From positions 28,102 through 92,101 of the forward strand of contig JAZQQY010000012.1 in the NCBI GenBank assembly GCA_045629285.1: a stretch of DNA of 64,000 nucleotides, given 5' to 3'. This stretch comes from UBA1723 sp045629285 (GTDB taxonomy: Bacteria; Bacteroidota; Bacteroidia; Bacteroidales; Paludibacteraceae). This document shows, one piece after another, positions 19,662-27,836 of this stretch. The notes beneath the pieces are model-generated. The model saw nothing but the letters and a program-made list of their open reading frames with translations, ran no database searches and had not been told where the DNA came from. How positions within the stretch are numbered: position 1 is the first letter of the stretch; each line of letters opens with the position of its first letter. The translations under genes and the position numbers were made by a program.

Positions 19662-19682
19662 TAATTCTAAGACAATAAGTAT

Positions 19683-20162
19683 ATGAATTCAGAAAAGATT
19701 TCAGCGATTGTCTTGGCTGTCCTTGTAGCTATTGCGGCTATTGTCTGCGTACTATTCTGCGTAGGTGGTAGCGAGGAAGCAATCTACAGTGGCGAGGCAT
19801 TCGATGCTCCAAACTATACAGGAGCTGTATTGAACGTCGTATACGCATTTTTCTTCTTAGCAATTGCAGCAACAGTAGTGTCAGCAACATTGTCTTTCTT
19901 TGTAAAGTTGAAGAACGATAAGAGATCTGCATACACATCAATTGCGATGATCGTTGCACTTTCTTTGCTATGCGGAATCACGTATGCAATCGGTGATGGC
20001 ACACCACTTAACATGCCAAACTATGACGGTAATGAGAACGTAGAGGGTAGCTTGAAGCTTGCTGACATGTGTTTGTATTCTATCTACACATTGTTCGTAT
20101 TGGCAGTAGTTGCAGCTTTGTTCAATGTTACTCTAGCAAAGTCTATCAACAAAGTAAAGTAA
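19683..20162 (+). CDS. Hypothetical membrane protein of the exbBD operon
   Basis: A 159-residue protein with four predicted membrane helices (about 7-28, 48-72, 83-102 and 130-150). It is not recognised by sequence. It sits between exbB and exbD with 21- and 9-base gaps, so it is probably a lineage-specific part of the complex. Confidence 0.75.
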   Translation: MNSEKISAIVLAVLVAIAAIVCVLFCVGGSEEAIYSGEAFDAPNYTGAVLNVVYAFFFLAIAATVVSATLSFFVKLKNDKRSAYTSIAMIVALSLLCGITYAIGDGTPLNMPNYDGNENVEGSLKLADMCLYSIYTLFVLAVVAALFNVTLAKSINKVK

Positions 20163-20171
20163 GTTTGTAAG

Positions 20172-20759
20172 ATGGGAAAAAAGAAAAGATCAGTAGGTGA
20201 GCTTAATGCCAGTTCAATGGCGGATATTGCGTTCTTGCTGCTTGTTTTCTTTCTTGTGACAACATCAATGTCGACAGACAAAGGTTTGGCACGTCGTCTT
20301 CCCCCACCTGTACCAGCTGACCAGCAGAACGATGATGTTGAGATGAACAAGCGTAATGTGCTTCAGATTCTTGTCAACAGCAACAACGACTTGATGGTTA
20401 ACGGTGAGGTGCTTGAGGTTAGCAAACTGAAAGAAAAAGCTAAGGAATTCATTTTGAATCCAGCGAACTCAGAAGAGCTTCCTGAAAAGGAGGTTGGCTC
20501 ATTCGGAAGTTTCGGTAATGTTATGTATACTAAGAAGCACGTGATTTCTCTTCAGAATGACCGTGGTACTCAGTATCAGGCTTACATTGAAGTGCAGAAT
20601 GCCCTTGTAGCTGCTTATGACGAAATCCGTGATGATTTCTCAATGCAGAAGAGAGGCAAGAAGTTTGCAGATCTTTCCGAGGATGAGCAGAAAGAGGTAC
20701 AGAAGATTTATCCTCAGAAGATTTCTGAGGCAGAACCAAAAAACTATGGAGGTAACTAA
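20172..20759 (+). CDS. ExbD/TolR-family protein (first copy)
   Basis: A 195-residue protein with a short cytoplasmic N-terminus, one membrane helix carrying the proton-path Asp (SMADIAFLLLVFFLVTTSM), and a periplasmic domain. It is longer than usual ExbD because of an insert around residues 90-130. It is followed after 2 bases by a second ExbD. Confidence 0.92.
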   Translation: MGKKKRSVGELNASSMADIAFLLLVFFLVTTSMSTDKGLARRLPPPVPADQQNDDVEMNKRNVLQILVNSNNDLMVNGEVLEVSKLKEKAKEFILNPANSEELPEKEVGSFGSFGNVMYTKKHVISLQNDRGTQYQAYIEVQNALVAAYDEIRDDFSMQKRGKKFADLSEDEQKEVQKIYPQKISEAEPKNYGGN

Positions 20760-20761
20760 TT

Positions 20762-21226
20762 ATGGCAAAATTTAGAAAAGACGGAGGTCGCAAACTGCCA
20801 GGGCTTAGTACATCTTCATTGCCCGATATCGTATTTATGTTGTTGTTCTTCTTTATGACAGCCACTTCAATGAAGGAGGTTACTTATAAGGTAAACATCA
20901 ACCTTCCAAACGCAACTCAGCTTACTAAGCTTGAGAAGAAGAGTTTGGTTAAGTACGTATACATTGGTCAGCCTAAGAAGGAATGGGTTAAGTACGTAGG
21001 TACTGAGTCTTGCATCCAGTTGGACGATGAGTTCGTAAAGGACGCAGAAAAGGTGCAGAGCTATATTATCGATAAGCGTGCTGCTATGAACGAAGATGAC
21101 CAGGGTCAAATGGTCGTTTCAATGAAGGTCGATAAGGATACTAAGATGGGTATCGTTACTGACGTTAAGCAGGCTCTACGTAATGCTAACGCACTTAAGA
21201 TTAACTACACAGCTCTAGGCAAGTAA
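20762..21226 (+). CDS. ExbD/TolR-family protein (second copy)
   Basis: A 154-residue ExbD with the helix SLPDIVFMLLFFFMTATSM carrying the conserved Asp. The periplasmic part differs from the first copy, so the two probably form a hetero-oligomer with ExbB, as commonly seen in Bacteroidota clusters with paired exbD genes. Confidence 0.92.
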   Translation: MAKFRKDGGRKLPGLSTSSLPDIVFMLLFFFMTATSMKEVTYKVNINLPNATQLTKLEKKSLVKYVYIGQPKKEWVKYVGTESCIQLDDEFVKDAEKVQSYIIDKRAAMNEDDQGQMVVSMKVDKDTKMGIVTDVKQALRNANALKINYTALGK

Positions 21227-21245
21227 TTAATCAAATCATAATAAA

Positions 21246-21276
21246 AAGCGTGGTTCGAAAGAATCACGCTTTTTTT
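21246..21276 (+). terminator. Terminator of the exbBD operon
   Basis: Eleven-bp stem AAGCGTGGTTC / GAATCACGCTT with a GAAA loop, then a T run. Confidence 0.9.
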
Positions 21277-21353
21277 GTTTATATGATATTTGAAGAATGC
21301 TTAGCATCTTGTCGGCCCGTGGCTACTATTATGGGACTGTTACACCGACTATG

Positions 21354-21375
21354 CCTGAAACTTGAAACTTGAAAC
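21354..21375. repeat. Second copy of the CCTGAAACTTGAAAC repeat
   Basis: Identical over 22 bases to 592-613. Here it lacks the left arm of the inverted repeat. It lies 23 bases before the -7 box of the next gene. Confidence 0.6.
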
Positions 21376-21397
21376 CGGAAACTTGAATAAAATTCAT

Positions 21398-21405
21398 TAT
21401 CTTTG
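21398..21405 (+). promoter_or_regulatory. -7 promoter element
   Basis: TATCTTTG matches TAnnTTTG, 18 bases before the ATG at 21423. Confidence 0.5.
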
Positions 21406-21422
21406 AAGAAAAATAATACGAC

Positions 21423-21974
21423 ATGGGAATTGATCAGCAATATATCGACAAATACGAAGAGAAACTACACTCACAGTTGTGGCAGTTTCTTCAGAGCAAA
21501 AAAGAAGTTGACACGATGGAGCCCGACGCTACCGATTTCGAAAGCGTATGGCAACAAGTTTGCACCTCTTACCTACCCGACGGTGTTCGCGAATTCGAAG
21601 GTTACGCCACAGTCTCTGTAGGTTGGATGATGTACGTAGGAATGGCAATCGCTAAACAGTGGGACCAGGATTGGGACAAATGTAAGAGCCAGGCAGACAT
21701 GTACACTGCCCTACGCGATGTCCGTGGTTACGACTGTATGGACGAGTATATCGGCGAGGATGTGTTGAAGTTGAAGCTTAACGAGTGCAAAGATCTTGCC
21801 AAACTGATCGGCGACTGTGCTCAGATGGGTGTTCATGCATTGCAACGCGAGATGTTCGAGCCAGGAAGTCCACTTGCCTTCCATGCTTACGTCCGCACTC
21901 TACATCAGATGTATCTGATGGGAATCGCAGTGCAGTTGCTAAGAATGGGATACAAAATGACTAAAATTGGATAA
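21423..21974 (+). CDS. Conserved hypothetical protein
   Basis: A 183-residue soluble, mostly helical protein that begins MGIDQQYIDKYEEKLHSQL. It is rich in Trp, Met and Asp/Glu and has no signal peptide. I recall similar proteins in Bacteroidales genomes but no function. It is monocistronic with its own -7 box. Confidence 0.75.
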   Translation: MGIDQQYIDKYEEKLHSQLWQFLQSKKEVDTMEPDATDFESVWQQVCTSYLPDGVREFEGYATVSVGWMMYVGMAIAKQWDQDWDKCKSQADMYTALRDVRGYDCMDEYIGEDVLKLKLNECKDLAKLIGDCAQMGVHALQREMFEPGSPLAFHAYVRTLHQMYLMGIAVQLLRMGYKMTKIG

Positions 21975-22155
21975 CAAAAAAGTTAAAAATTGTTCAAAAC
22001 GTAACATTTTGTCATTGATTCCAGACAATACAATTGAAATTAAGAGTAAATTTGCATCGTGATTTGAATTTAGGACGTTAACGGGGCTCAGTCTTGAATG
22101 AAAATATTACACAAATAAAATAGATTAAAAATTGAAGAGTCCCAAAGAAAAATTT

Positions 22156-22872
22156 ATGAAGAAGGTTTTACTTACAATTCTATCTGTATTAAGTTTGAAT
22201 GCTTTCGGACAGGCAACACAGGGTGATGACAACGGTTTCGGTTTGAAGATCAACGCTGGTATAACTGGCGCAAAGTATGGTTCAGTCAAGATGGAAGGTG
22301 ACTTTATGGGCATCGACCTTGGCGGTGGAAGCGATTGGGTTGAGCCAGGTGATGGTGTAAAGAACAAGCCATTGTTCGGAGCTAACATCGACAACCGTTG
22401 GTATGTTGCTAACCCAGGTAATTTCGGTATCGCTATCGACGCTCGTTGGTTGGATATCGCAATCGGTAAGTCTAAGTACGAGGCAGACGGAGAAGATTTG
22501 GATGCTTCTACAACTAACGTACAGGTTGGTATGATCATGCCAGGTGTTATCGGTTCATTCTACTTCGGTAAGGAGATGGCAGTTGATGCTTACTACAACC
22601 TAGGACCTACAGTAGGTGTTTACGCCACAAAGGCAGGTGACGAGTACGATGACGCTTCATTTGAGTTCGGTATCTCTCACTTCGTAGGTGCAGCATTCCG
22701 TTTCAAGGTATTCCAGGCTGGTGTTGAGTACAACATCGCTAGATTGAAGTCTCAGGACTGGGGTAGCGACGACGAGGACGAAGAGGATCCATTTGGTATC
22801 ATGAATAGCCTCACTATTGACACAAAGACAAAGAGAGATAACTTCCGTATCTTCCTAGGATTCAAGTTCTAA
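22156..22872 (+). CDS. Outer-membrane beta-barrel protein
   Basis: A 238-residue exported protein. The ATG at 22156 gives a clear signal peptide (KKVLLTILSVLSLNAFGQ). The rest alternates in a beta-strand pattern and ends FRIFLGFKF, a typical terminal strand with final Phe. An acidic loop (GSDDEDEEDP) lies near the C-terminus. The function is unknown; a small porin-like or PorT-like role is possible. Confidence 0.75.
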   Translation: MKKVLLTILSVLSLNAFGQATQGDDNGFGLKINAGITGAKYGSVKMEGDFMGIDLGGGSDWVEPGDGVKNKPLFGANIDNRWYVANPGNFGIAIDARWLDIAIGKSKYEADGEDLDASTTNVQVGMIMPGVIGSFYFGKEMAVDAYYNLGPTVGVYATKAGDEYDDASFEFGISHFVGAAFRFKVFQAGVEYNIARLKSQDWGSDDEDEEDPFGIMNSLTIDTKTKRDNFRIFLGFKF

Positions 22873-22895
22873 TATTTGAATTTTGACACAAATAA

Positions 22896-22928
22896 AGCGG
22901 AGGCTGATTATTCAGTCTCCGCTTTTTT
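22896..22928 (+). terminator. Terminator of the outer-membrane protein gene
   Basis: Twelve-bp stem AGCGGAGGCTGA / TCAGTCTCCGCT with a 4-base loop, then T run. Confidence 0.9.
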
Positions 22929-23004
22929 ATTATTAAAAATTAAGGATTAAGAGTTAAGAATTAGTGGGATTTGCTATTTTTGCCGTATCACACAATTTAC
23001 TACT

Positions 23005-24861
23005 ATGATAAACACATTACGCCATTGGGCTTTCACGACTTGTGCCATGCTGTCGACGCTTTCTGTGTCGGCACAAGGAATAGATAATATACTTGATCCA
23101 CAGAGATGGAGTGGAGACGGACAAACTCCTATGAGATATGGAGACAAGCTTCATTTCAACGAAGGTCAGCCAACAAAACAAGAGCAGACAATTAGTTTGG
23201 GCGAATGCGGCATCTACGATATCGCTGTCGTCTGCAACACGAATTCTGTCGACTCAAAATGCATGATCTATGCGAAAGGAACAAATTATACCATCTGTTC
23301 GGCAGAAGTTCCGCTTTCAAGAGAAAAAAGAGATGTGAAAGTTTATCTTCGTGGCGTAGGAACTACTGATGGCAATGTGAAGATCGGAATAGAAAGCGAC
23401 GGAAAGCATAGCCTCAACATTGGAAAAATCGAGGTCAAGAAGACCGATAAGCCATACAAATTTCTTCAAGGTGGCGACATCACGATGCTTCACTACGTGC
23501 TAGACATGGGTGGCAACTATTTCGACGTCGACGGGAAGATGCTTTACAATCAGAACGGCACACGCGAAGAGAAAGCCCAAGCCGTGCTCGATTATATGAG
23601 CCGACGCGGATTTAATTTCGTCAGAATACGTAATTCCAACAATCCCGGTCCACAATCCACAGATGCATCCGGAAAATATTGTTTCATAGAAGGTTATCAA
23701 GACACCGAAGATTGTCTTAGACTTGCTCGTGAGGCTCACAAGGCAGGAATGGAAATCCAATACACCTTCAACCTCTCCGATTATTGGAGCAACGGCGAAT
23801 GCCAGCGAATTCCAAGAGACTGGCAGGCAAAGATCAACAACGCCTGGTCGTTCGACGAGAAAGTCAGAATTCTTACCGAGTGTGTCGGAACATACGTCAA
23901 GAATGCGATGAAAGAGATGGCCGACGAAGGCATCTATCCAGCCTACGTGTCGGTGGGCAACGAGACAAATGCAGGATTCCTTTTCCCATACGCATATTCG
24001 TATGACGTGCCGACAAACGAGGCGAAGGCAGAGATGCCAGTCGGAGAAAAACATCCAGAAAACATCGCCAAATTCATCAATGCCGCGTATGATGCCATCA
24101 AAGAGATTTCGCCAAACAGCAAAGTCGTGGTGCATTTGGCAGATGCAACAGCCGACGTCGACAAATGGGGATCGCCTACAACCTACAAATGGTATTTCGA
24201 CCTGATCACAAAAGCAGGGGCCAAATTTGACGTCATCGGAGCATCCTACTACCCTTCCTGGAGTGAGACAACAACAGAATCATTCGCCAAGTCGTGCAAT
24301 ATGCTATTCAGCTATTACGGCAAAGACGTGCTTATCATGGAGAGCGGCTACAATTTCACTCCGAAAAGAAAAGACGGTTGGGACGGCCAGCTCAGCAACA
24401 ATGCCCCAGCCTACAATAACGTCTACAAATTCGATCAGGAAGGTCAGAAAGGCTTCATTGCAGAGTTGCTCAACACAGCCAAGGGAGTCGGATACGAGAA
24501 CAACGGAAAGAATGAGATCGTCGGCAGTCTATACTGGGATCCGATGATGATACATGTGGAAGACCAGTGGGGCAACAACCTCACAGGATGGGCACATTTC
24601 TCATCCAATTTGAAAGCCGACGTGAATGTAGTGGAGAACACTACCCTCTTCGACTTCGACGGCAAGGCAGTGGAAGCATGGCAGGCCTACGAAAGCAACC
24701 AGTATTCCGTCTACAAAGAAGACGAGAAAACCGATGTCGAATTGCATGAATCAAATAGAAAGAATGCCAAATCACATGACATTTATGATGTGTTGGGACG
24801 ACGAGGGAAGCCATCGAAAGGAGTATATATCCAAGATGGTCTAAAATTCCAAACAAAATAA
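23005..24861 (+). CDS. Glycoside hydrolase family 53 endo-beta-1,4-galactanase
   Basis: A 618-residue secreted enzyme acting on arabinogalactan side chains of pectin. A signal peptide (ending VSAQG) is followed by a CBM-like beta domain (about 30-150). The GH53 barrel runs from LQGGDITMLHYVLDMGG to about residue 560. The acid/base Glu is in YVSVGNETNAGF near residue 318 and the nucleophile Glu in VLIMESGYNF near residue 447. The C-terminal VLGRRGKPSKGVYI resembles short Bacteroidota sorting tails. A -7 box TATTTTTG lies at 22975-22982. Confidence 0.9.
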   Translation: MINTLRHWAFTTCAMLSTLSVSAQGIDNILDPQRWSGDGQTPMRYGDKLHFNEGQPTKQEQTISLGECGIYDIAVVCNTNSVDSKCMIYAKGTNYTICSAEVPLSREKRDVKVYLRGVGTTDGNVKIGIESDGKHSLNIGKIEVKKTDKPYKFLQGGDITMLHYVLDMGGNYFDVDGKMLYNQNGTREEKAQAVLDYMSRRGFNFVRIRNSNNPGPQSTDASGKYCFIEGYQDTEDCLRLAREAHKAGMEIQYTFNLSDYWSNGECQRIPRDWQAKINNAWSFDEKVRILTECVGTYVKNAMKEMADEGIYPAYVSVGNETNAGFLFPYAYSYDVPTNEAKAEMPVGEKHPENIAKFINAAYDAIKEISPNSKVVVHLADATADVDKWGSPTTYKWYFDLITKAGAKFDVIGASYYPSWSETTTESFAKSCNMLFSYYGKDVLIMESGYNFTPKRKDGWDGQLSNNAPAYNNVYKFDQEGQKGFIAELLNTAKGVGYENNGKNEIVGSLYWDPMMIHVEDQWGNNLTGWAHFSSNLKADVNVVENTTLFDFDGKAVEAWQAYESNQYSVYKEDEKTDVELHESNRKNAKSHDIYDVLGRRGKPSKGVYIQDGLKFQTK

Positions 24862-24869
24862 TTTGTAAA

Positions 24870-24893
24870 GATGTCGCGTCAGCGCGTCACATC
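24870..24893. repeat. Intergenic palindrome, GTCGCGTCAGCGCGTC type
   Basis: Third element of the dispersed family: outer GATG / CATC with a GC-rich core related to 17967-17989. Confidence 0.45.
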
Positions 24894-24960
24894 GTCAGCG
24901 CGCAATGATGAAATAATTATTTTTTTCGGAATTATAGTCCACAATTTCTAATTAAAAATT

Positions 24961-24991
24961 TTGGATAGTTTCGGACGAAAATCTATCTTTG
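24961..24991 (+). promoter_or_regulatory. Bacteroidota promoter for the NifU-like gene
   Basis: TTG at 24961-24963 and TATCTTTG at 24984-24991, 20 bases apart. Transcription would begin near 25000, which rules out upstream starts and supports ATG at 25060. Confidence 0.65.
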
Positions 24992-25059
24992 CTACAAAAT
25001 TTATGCGCATTGAATCCAAATGCGTTGAGATTAGATACAACAAATTATTTTATAACATT

Positions 25060-25761
25060 ATGGTATATTCACACGAAGTAGAAAACATGTGTTGTGTTGC
25101 CAAGGGACCTAACCACGGTCCAGCTCCAATTCCTGAAGAGGGAAAGTGGATCCAGGCAAAGGAGATCAAGGACATCTCAGGTCTTACACATGGTATTGGT
25201 TGGTGTGCTCCACAGCAGGGTGCATGTAAGCTAACTCTAAACGTTAAGGAAGGCGTTATCGAGGAGTGTCTAGTAGAGACAATCGGTTGTTCAGGTATGA
25301 CTCACTCAGCTGCTATGGCTTCTGAGATTCTTCCTGGCAAGACAATTCTTGAGGCTCTTAACACTGACCTTGTATGTGATGCTATCAACACTGCAATGCG
25401 TGAGCTATTCCTTCAGATCGTATACGGTCGTACACAGTCTGCATTCTCAGAGGGTGGTTTGATGATCGGAGCTGGTCTTGAGGATCTTGGTAAGGGTCTT
25501 GTTTCTCAGATGGGTACACTTTACGGCACAAAGGTTAAGGGCACTCGTTACCTACAGTTGACTGAGGGTTACATCACAAAGATGTTCTTGGATAAGGACA
25601 GCCAGGTATGTGGTTACGAGTTCGTACACATGGGTAAGATGATGGAGGCCATCAAGAAAGGTATGGATGCCAATGAGGCAGTTAAGAAGTTCACTGGTAC
25701 TTACGGTCGTACAAAGGCTGAGGACGGTGCAGTTAAATCTATTGACCCACGTAAAGAGTAA
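25060..25761 (+). CDS. NifU-like iron-sulfur scaffold protein paired with a GGGtGRT protein
   Basis: A 233-residue protein with a NifU/IscU-type N-terminal domain. Candidate cluster ligands are Cys in GIGWCAPQQGACKL and TIGCSGMTHSAAMA, and a Cys in DLVCDAINTAM. The gene lies 6 bases before a GGGtGRT-family gene, the usual partner. The pathway is uncharacterised. The region before ATG 25060 includes the promoter, so the longer open frame was not used. Confidence 0.85.
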   Translation: MVYSHEVENMCCVAKGPNHGPAPIPEEGKWIQAKEIKDISGLTHGIGWCAPQQGACKLTLNVKEGVIEECLVETIGCSGMTHSAAMASEILPGKTILEALNTDLVCDAINTAMRELFLQIVYGRTQSAFSEGGLMIGAGLEDLGKGLVSQMGTLYGTKVKGTRYLQLTEGYITKMFLDKDSQVCGYEFVHMGKMMEAIKKGMDANEAVKKFTGTYGRTKAEDGAVKSIDPRKE

Positions 25762-25767
25762 TTAGGT

Positions 25768-26787
25768 ATGATTAGAGAGGTAAAATTTGAGAGCCAGGAT
25801 CGTCGTATCAAGCAGATTCTTGCAACTCTAGAGAAGCACGGAATCAAGAGCATTGAAGAGGCTAACGAGATTTGCGACAAGGCAGGTCTTGATCCATATA
25901 AGACATGTGAGGAGACTCAGATGATCTGTTTCGAGAACGCAAAGTGGGCTTACGTAGTAGGTACTGCTATCGCTCTTAAGGAGAAGGCAAAGAACGCAGT
26001 AGAGGCTGCTAACTATATCGGAGAGGGTCTTCAGTCATTCTGTATCCCTGGATCAGTTGCTGACGATCGTAAGGTAGGTATCGGTCACGGTGAGCTAGCT
26101 GCACGTCTTCTTCACCCAGATACAAAGTGTTTCGCTTTCTTGGCAGGTCACGAGTCATTCGCTGCTGCTGAGGGTGCTATCAAGATTGCACAGATGGCAA
26201 ACAAGTCGAGACCAGCTGATAAGCCACTTCGTTGTATCCTTAACGGTCTAGGTAAGGACGCAGCTATGATCATCAGCCGTATCAACGGATTTACATACGT
26301 AAAGACACAGTTCGACTACTTCACAGGAGAGCTTAAGGAGGTTAGCCGCACAGCTTACTCTAACGGTCCTCGTGCAGCAGTTAACTGCTACGGAGCTGAC
26401 GACGTACGTGAGGGTGTTGCTATCTTCTGGAAGGAGGACGTTGATGTATCTATCACAGGTAACTCTACAAACCCAACACGTTTCCAGCACCCAGTAGCTG
26501 GTACATACAAGAAGGAGCGTATCCGTGCTGGTAAGGCATACTTCTCAGTAGCATCAGGTGGTGGTACAGGTCGTACACTTCACCCAGATAACATGGCTGC
26601 TGGTCCTGCTTCATACGGTATGACAGATACACTTGGTCGTATGCACTCAGACGCACAGTTCGCAGGTTCTTCATCAGTTCCAGCTCACGTTGAGATGATG
26701 GGATTCCTAGGAATCGGTAACAACCCAATGGTTGGTTGCTCGGTTGCTTGTGCAGTAGAGGTTGACCTTGTATTGAACAAGAAGTAA
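25768..26787 (+). CDS. GGGtGRT protein
   Basis: A 339-residue cytoplasmic protein of the family named for its motif, seen here as ASGGGTGRTLHPDNMAAGP near residue 264. It is an anaerobe-associated conserved protein of unknown function. Codon use is very biased (similar to alaS and the NifU-like gene), suggesting high expression. Confidence 0.9.
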   Translation: MIREVKFESQDRRIKQILATLEKHGIKSIEEANEICDKAGLDPYKTCEETQMICFENAKWAYVVGTAIALKEKAKNAVEAANYIGEGLQSFCIPGSVADDRKVGIGHGELAARLLHPDTKCFAFLAGHESFAAAEGAIKIAQMANKSRPADKPLRCILNGLGKDAAMIISRINGFTYVKTQFDYFTGELKEVSRTAYSNGPRAAVNCYGADDVREGVAIFWKEDVDVSITGNSTNPTRFQHPVAGTYKKERIRAGKAYFSVASGGGTGRTLHPDNMAAGPASYGMTDTLGRMHSDAQFAGSSSVPAHVEMMGFLGIGNNPMVGCSVACAVEVDLVLNKK

Positions 26788-26810
26788 TCAGTTACTGATT
26801 ATAAATCTAT

Positions 26811-26846
26811 ACTCCTGTAATCCAATGGATTGCAGGAGTTTTTTTT
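26811..26846 (+). terminator. Terminator after the GGGtGRT gene
   Basis: ACTCCTG / CAGGAGT outer stem with AATCC / GGATT inner stem, then a long T run. Confidence 0.9.
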
Positions 26847-26928
26847 ATTTTAAAATGGTTTGATTATCGAATACGATTTTTCCTAATGTATCAGTCATAC
26901 CTTAAGTCCTTGGACTTGCAGCCACATT

Positions 26929-27560
26929 CTATTTCATTCTTTCATACAACCCCACCCCTTTGACCGTTAGCAGATATTTCTGACGTGGATGACGCGGGGA
27001 ATTCGGATAAAGCATCCTAACCCATCCTCCTTCTAACGCTGGATTAAGTGAGTAATCGAGAAAGTTTTTTCAGTCCTTTAATCCTACAGCTAAAAGCATA
27101 TCCTTAACAGCCATCTGCTTGTCGCCAATTGCTAAAACCAAACGTTTGATATTTTCATTATCCGTAACAAATTGATTGTAAACATCCGAACTTGTGGGGG
27201 TACTTGTGGGGGTACTTGTGGGGGTGTCGAGTCGTGGTTGCTCCTTATACTCCTCTGGTGGATCAAGGATAAGGAATCGATTCTTCAACACCCATTTTTC
27301 TCCAAGCAACATATTACGGAAAAAACGTTCCAAATATTTAGGTTCTGGCATCACGCCATCCCTATTCTTATAGACATATCGTACAAGTGCATTTCTGAAA
27401 TACCAAGAATTCTGAGCAAATATCATAATCACGGATTTTACCAGCAAACTTGAATACTCCATCGAAAATATTTCTATGAACCTGAGTATAGCCAAACACA
27501 CTAAAAGCAAGAGTGTTTGTACTCAATAATTCACAGTGATGAATGCACGATTCACTTTAT
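26929..27560 (-). pseudogene. Degraded Fic-family gene
   Basis: Minus-strand remnants of a Fic AMP-transferase. From the right, one frame encodes LLSTNTLAFSVFGYTQVHR followed by FDGVFKFAGKIRDYDI, the region before the Fic motif. The frame then shifts and continues SWYFRNALVRYVYKN, LERFFRNMLLGEKWVLKNR and a TPTSTPTS linker into a winged helix. The HPFxxGNGR catalytic segment is missing, indicating an internal deletion. The winged helix ends at an in-frame TGA (27072-27070) after VGLKD. Reading through it continues KNFLDYSLNPALEGGWVRML and PRHPRQKYLLTVKGVGL, so CGA to TGA is likely. The gene is not functional. Confidence 0.8.
27190..27225. repeat. Three tandem copies of a 12-bp unit
   Basis: ACTTGTGGGGGT three times in direct tandem. 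On the minus strand it encodes the Pro-Thr-Ser linker of the broken Fic gene. Confidence 0.9.
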
Positions 27561-27681
27561 TTCTCAAAGATAACAAATTATTTGCTTTTTCAGAGGTTTG
27601 GTTCTAATATAAATTCTGGAGATGGAGGTCACTATTTGAAATATTACCTATTGAATCAGAAACCAGCCACCCCGAACAAGT

Positions 27682-27705
27682 ACCCCCACAACCACCCCCA
27701 CAAGT
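27682..27705. repeat. Inverted copy of the 12-bp unit
   Basis: Two units (ACCCCCACAACC and ACCCCCACAAGT), reverse complement of the 27190 repeat with one variant. It lies about 460 bp away in opposite orientation. Short open frames over it (for example the minus strand at 27604-27792) look accidental. The stretch from 27561 to the hsdM promoter has no other gene. Confidence 0.8.
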
Positions 27706-27781
27706 AAAGTCAATAGCAATCTTAGCCGGAGAAATGATTATGAAGCAATACATTAAATTTGCTCTAAACGTAAAATTATCA

Positions 27782-27789
27782 TATATTTG
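27782..27789 (+). promoter_or_regulatory. -7 promoter element of the type I restriction operon
   Basis: TATATTTG matches TAnnTTTG, 47 bases before the hsdM ATG. Confidence 0.55.
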
Positions 27790-27836
27790 CAATGTAGGAT
27801 AAAGAAAAACTAAAAGTCATTCACATTCAATACCTT

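Noticed and set aside
23500..24135. Minus-strand open frame of 211 codons
   Set aside because: Antisense shadow of the GH53 catalytic domain.
27604..27792. Minus-strand 62-codon open frame over the 12-bp repeat
   Set aside because: Low-complexity Cys/Gly-rich sequence created by the repeat; overlaps the hsdM promoter.
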